Shown piece by piece: positions 62,033 to 64,000 of a stretch of 64,000 nucleotides of DNA. The DNA comes from Gemmobacter caeni (GTDB lineage Bacteria > Pseudomonadota > Alphaproteobacteria > Rhodobacterales > Rhodobacteraceae). The DNA lies in NCBI RefSeq assembly GCF_003054195.1, contig NZ_QBKP01000011.1:94729-158728 (forward strand), given 5' to 3'. Both the position numbers and the translations under genes were made by a program. Position 1 is the first letter of the stretch, and each line of letters opens with the position of its first letter. The notes under the pieces are model-generated. The model was given only the letters and a program-made list of their open reading frames with translations, did no database searches and was not told the DNA's origin.

Positions 62033-63718
62033 ATGACAGGTGACGCGATGTTTCGGGCCGATCTGATCGTGACCAATGCGAAGGTGCTGACGATGGATGC
62101 GGGATGTCCGCGTGCCGAGGCGGTGGCGATCCGGGGCGGGCGGGTGCAGGCCGTCGGTACGACCGGGGGGATCGCCGCGCTGGCCGGGCCGGATACGCGG
62201 GTGATCGACGCGGGCGGGCGCACGGTTCTGCCGGGGTTTGTGGAAAGCCACCTGCATCTGGTTCTGGGCGGGGCGGAACTGACGCAGCTGCAACTGGGTG
62301 GGTTACATGGGCCTGAGAACCTGAAGGCGGCGTTTGCAGGCTATGCGGCGGCCAATCCTGATGCGCCGCTGCTGATGGCGCAGGGGGCGGAATACGGGAT
62401 TCTCGACCATCCGGTGACGCGGGCGGATCTGGATGCGGTGATCGCTGATCGTCCGCTGGCGATGATGGCGCCGGATCACCACACCGTCTGGGCCAATACT
62501 GCCGCGCTGGAGGCCGCCGGGCTGCTGCACGGGGCAGCCATGCCGCATGGACATGAGGTCGTGATGGGCGAGGACGGTCTCGCCACCGGCGAGCTGCGCG
62601 AGTTCGAGGCCTTCGGGCCGGTGCTGGCGCTGGGCGGCGAGGCGCATCTGCAACTGGGCATTGCGACCGGCGGCGAGCCCGACCCCTGGCCCGATGCCGC
62701 GCAGCGCGAGGCGGACAAGCAGAAGATCGCGGCGGGGCTTGCGCATTGCGCTGCGCATGGCATCACATCAATGGTGAACATGGATGGCAACCGCTACACC
62801 CTGACCCTGCTGTCAGAGATGGAGGCCGAAGGTCGGTTGACCGCACGGGTCAAGGTGCCCTTCCACTTCAAGCCGCATATGGAACTGTCCGAACTGGACC
62901 GGGCAGAGGCGATGGCGCGCGATTTCGCCTCGGATATGGTGTGTTCGGGATTCGTGAAGATGTTCATGGATGGGGTGATCGACAGTCGCACCGCCTGTAT
63001 GCTGAATGATTATCCCGGTCGTCCGGGGCATCGGGCGGAACCTTTGTTCGCGCCAGACCGGTTTCAGCAGATCTGCACCGAGATTGACCGCCGCGGTCTT
63101 CAGATCGCCGTACATGCCATCGGCGACGGGGCGGTGCGGGTGACGATTGACGGCTATGAGGCGGCAGCACTGGCCAATGGCCTGCGCGACGCCCGGCACC
63201 GGATCGAACATATCGAGTTGATCGACCGGGCTGATGTGCCGCGTCTGGGGGCGCTGGGCATCACCGCCAGCGTGCAGCCGCCGCATCCGCCGGGGGTGAT
63301 GGATTTCCCGATGGAGCCGACGATGAGCGTCGGGTTTGCCCCCGAGCGTCGCCGCGACGCCTATCTGTGGAAGACGCTGAAGGACCATGGGGCGCCGGTC
63401 GCCTTTGCAAGTGACTGGCCGGTGACCGATGTCAGCGTGATGCGGGGGCTTCAGTCCGCCATGACGCGCCAGCCGTATGACGCTCGCTGTGCTGATGAGC
63501 GGTTGGGTCTGATGGAGAGTCTGCACGCCTATACCGCCGGTGGGGCCTGGGCCGCGCATTGGGAGGGATTGACCGGACGGCTGGCGCCGGGACTGGCGGG
63601 TGATCTTGTGATGATCGATGGCGATGTGGAAGCGATTGCGCCGGAGGATCTTGGGGCGACGGGAATCGCGCTGACGATGTGCGGTGGCCGCGTCACATAT
63701 CAGGGTTTTGGCCCCTGA
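62033..63718 (+). CDS. Metal-dependent amidohydrolase, YtcJ-like
   Basis: A 561-residue amidohydrolase_3 protein with LPGFVESHLHL (His73, His75), a later VHAIGDGAV histidine and the terminal FASDWPV aspartate of the bimetal TIM barrel. Substrates of YtcJ-like proteins are largely unknown. GGAG lies 7 bases before ATG 62033. The upstream GGGATATTTTGGAGACAG resembles the element before ybgC. Same strand as the ureohydrolase, 48 bases apart. Confidence 0.85.
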   Translation: MTGDAMFRADLIVTNAKVLTMDAGCPRAEAVAIRGGRVQAVGTTGGIAALAGPDTRVIDAGGRTVLPGFVESHLHLVLGGAELTQLQLGGLHGPENLKAAFAGYAAANPDAPLLMAQGAEYGILDHPVTRADLDAVIADRPLAMMAPDHHTVWANTAALEAAGLLHGAAMPHGHEVVMGEDGLATGELREFEAFGPVLALGGEAHLQLGIATGGEPDPWPDAAQREADKQKIAAGLAHCAAHGITSMVNMDGNRYTLTLLSEMEAEGRLTARVKVPFHFKPHMELSELDRAEAMARDFASDMVCSGFVKMFMDGVIDSRTACMLNDYPGRPGHRAEPLFAPDRFQQICTEIDRRGLQIAVHAIGDGAVRVTIDGYEAAALANGLRDARHRIEHIELIDRADVPRLGALGITASVQPPHPPGVMDFPMEPTMSVGFAPERRRDAYLWKTLKDHGAPVAFASDWPVTDVSVMRGLQSAMTRQPYDARCADERLGLMESLHAYTAGGAWAAHWEGLTGRLAPGLAGDLVMIDGDVEAIAPEDLGATGIALTMCGGRVTYQGFGP

Positions 63719-64000
63719 TTCATCGCGGTTGACGGTGCATCGTCTGGCTTTTCTGGGGTGATTCTGTTGTTTGGTCAGTCTGTTGGCGGGTGCGGCTGTG
63801 GATAACTCGGTCGCGCCTGATTTTCGGGTCGCACGTCCTTTCAGCTTTTTTCAGGAAAATAAGGGTTCTGTGACGGTTGGATGAAGAAAGTTGTGTTTTG
63901 GGTGTTTTTTGCTCTTGCGGGTTTTTGGGTGTGGGCCTAGAAGCTGCCTCACCGAAACGGACGGTGGCGGGAACGAAGCGAAGCGGAAGCGAGCTTGGGA
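63719..64000. other. Unassigned terminal segment, less G+C rich
   Basis: No open frame with family features or a good ribosome-binding site is seen. T/G-rich tracts (63890-63935) and a small CACCG/CGGTG hairpin near 63951-63967 are present. It could be the leader of a structured RNA operon starting beyond the window, but nothing here proves that. Confidence 0.3.

Overview
The window looks like a chromosomal segment of a high-G+C alphaproteobacterium of the Rhodobacteraceae (Rhodobacter/Paracoccus/Gemmobacter type). This rests on gene content and style: the phaZ<>phaC-phaP-phaR polyhydroxyalkanoate (PHA) block with PhaR-type CTGC-N3-GCAG boxes, tolQRAB-pal-cpoB-tilS-ftsH in one run, fhs grouped with folD, and long antisense open frames typical of about 65% G+C. 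I see no insertion sequence, CRISPR array, integrase or phage gene.

Layout. 1-8.5 kb: end of an outer-membrane barrel gene, gloA, recJ, tRNA-Glu, an ArsC/YffB-like reductase, a cold-shock gene, thrS, a Tag-like glycosylase and two alpha/beta hydrolases, one without its nucleophile. 8.5-13 kb: PHA storage (phaZ, phaC, phaP, phaR), with an operator inside the phaP promoter spacer. 13-24 kb: a LysR gene facing a long minus-strand nitrogen-scavenging locus. That locus holds a polar amino-acid ABC transporter, two glutamine-synthetase-like ligases, a class I amidotransferase, a PuuB-like oxidase and a DegT-fold aminotransferase, and resembles a gamma-glutamyl-polyamine pathway. 24-30 kb: mixed metabolic and RNA-modification genes (TerB/PhnD-like pair, PhzF, rlmJ, fadH, fucU). 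30-40 kb: the ybgC-tolQRAB-pal-cpoB-tilS-ftsH-tam envelope run. 40-47 kb: an RTX calcium-binding protein, then a one-carbon folate operon (fhs, chorismate mutase, two folD paralogues), a membrane LytTR regulator and pdeM.

47-62 kb is the most unusual part. A minus-strand operon (PotABCD-type transporter plus a ThDP decarboxylase resembling 2-ketoarginine decarboxylase) and a plus-strand operon flank a LysR gene. The plus-strand operon encodes an M20 amidohydrolase, a guanidino-group-modifying hydrolase, an FMN L-2-hydroxyacid oxidase and an FAD D-2-hydroxyacid dehydrogenase, with overlapping stops and starts. An agmatinase-family ureohydrolase and a YtcJ-like amidohydrolase follow. I read this as a possible catabolic system for guanidino compounds related to arginine, perhaps including 2-hydroxy acids. 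The individual families are recognisable; the combined pathway is inference. A near-identical palindrome lies before the ureohydrolase and before a glutamine-synthetase-like gene 40 kb away, which hints at shared control with the polyamine-type locus.

The last 280 bases hold no gene that I can support.
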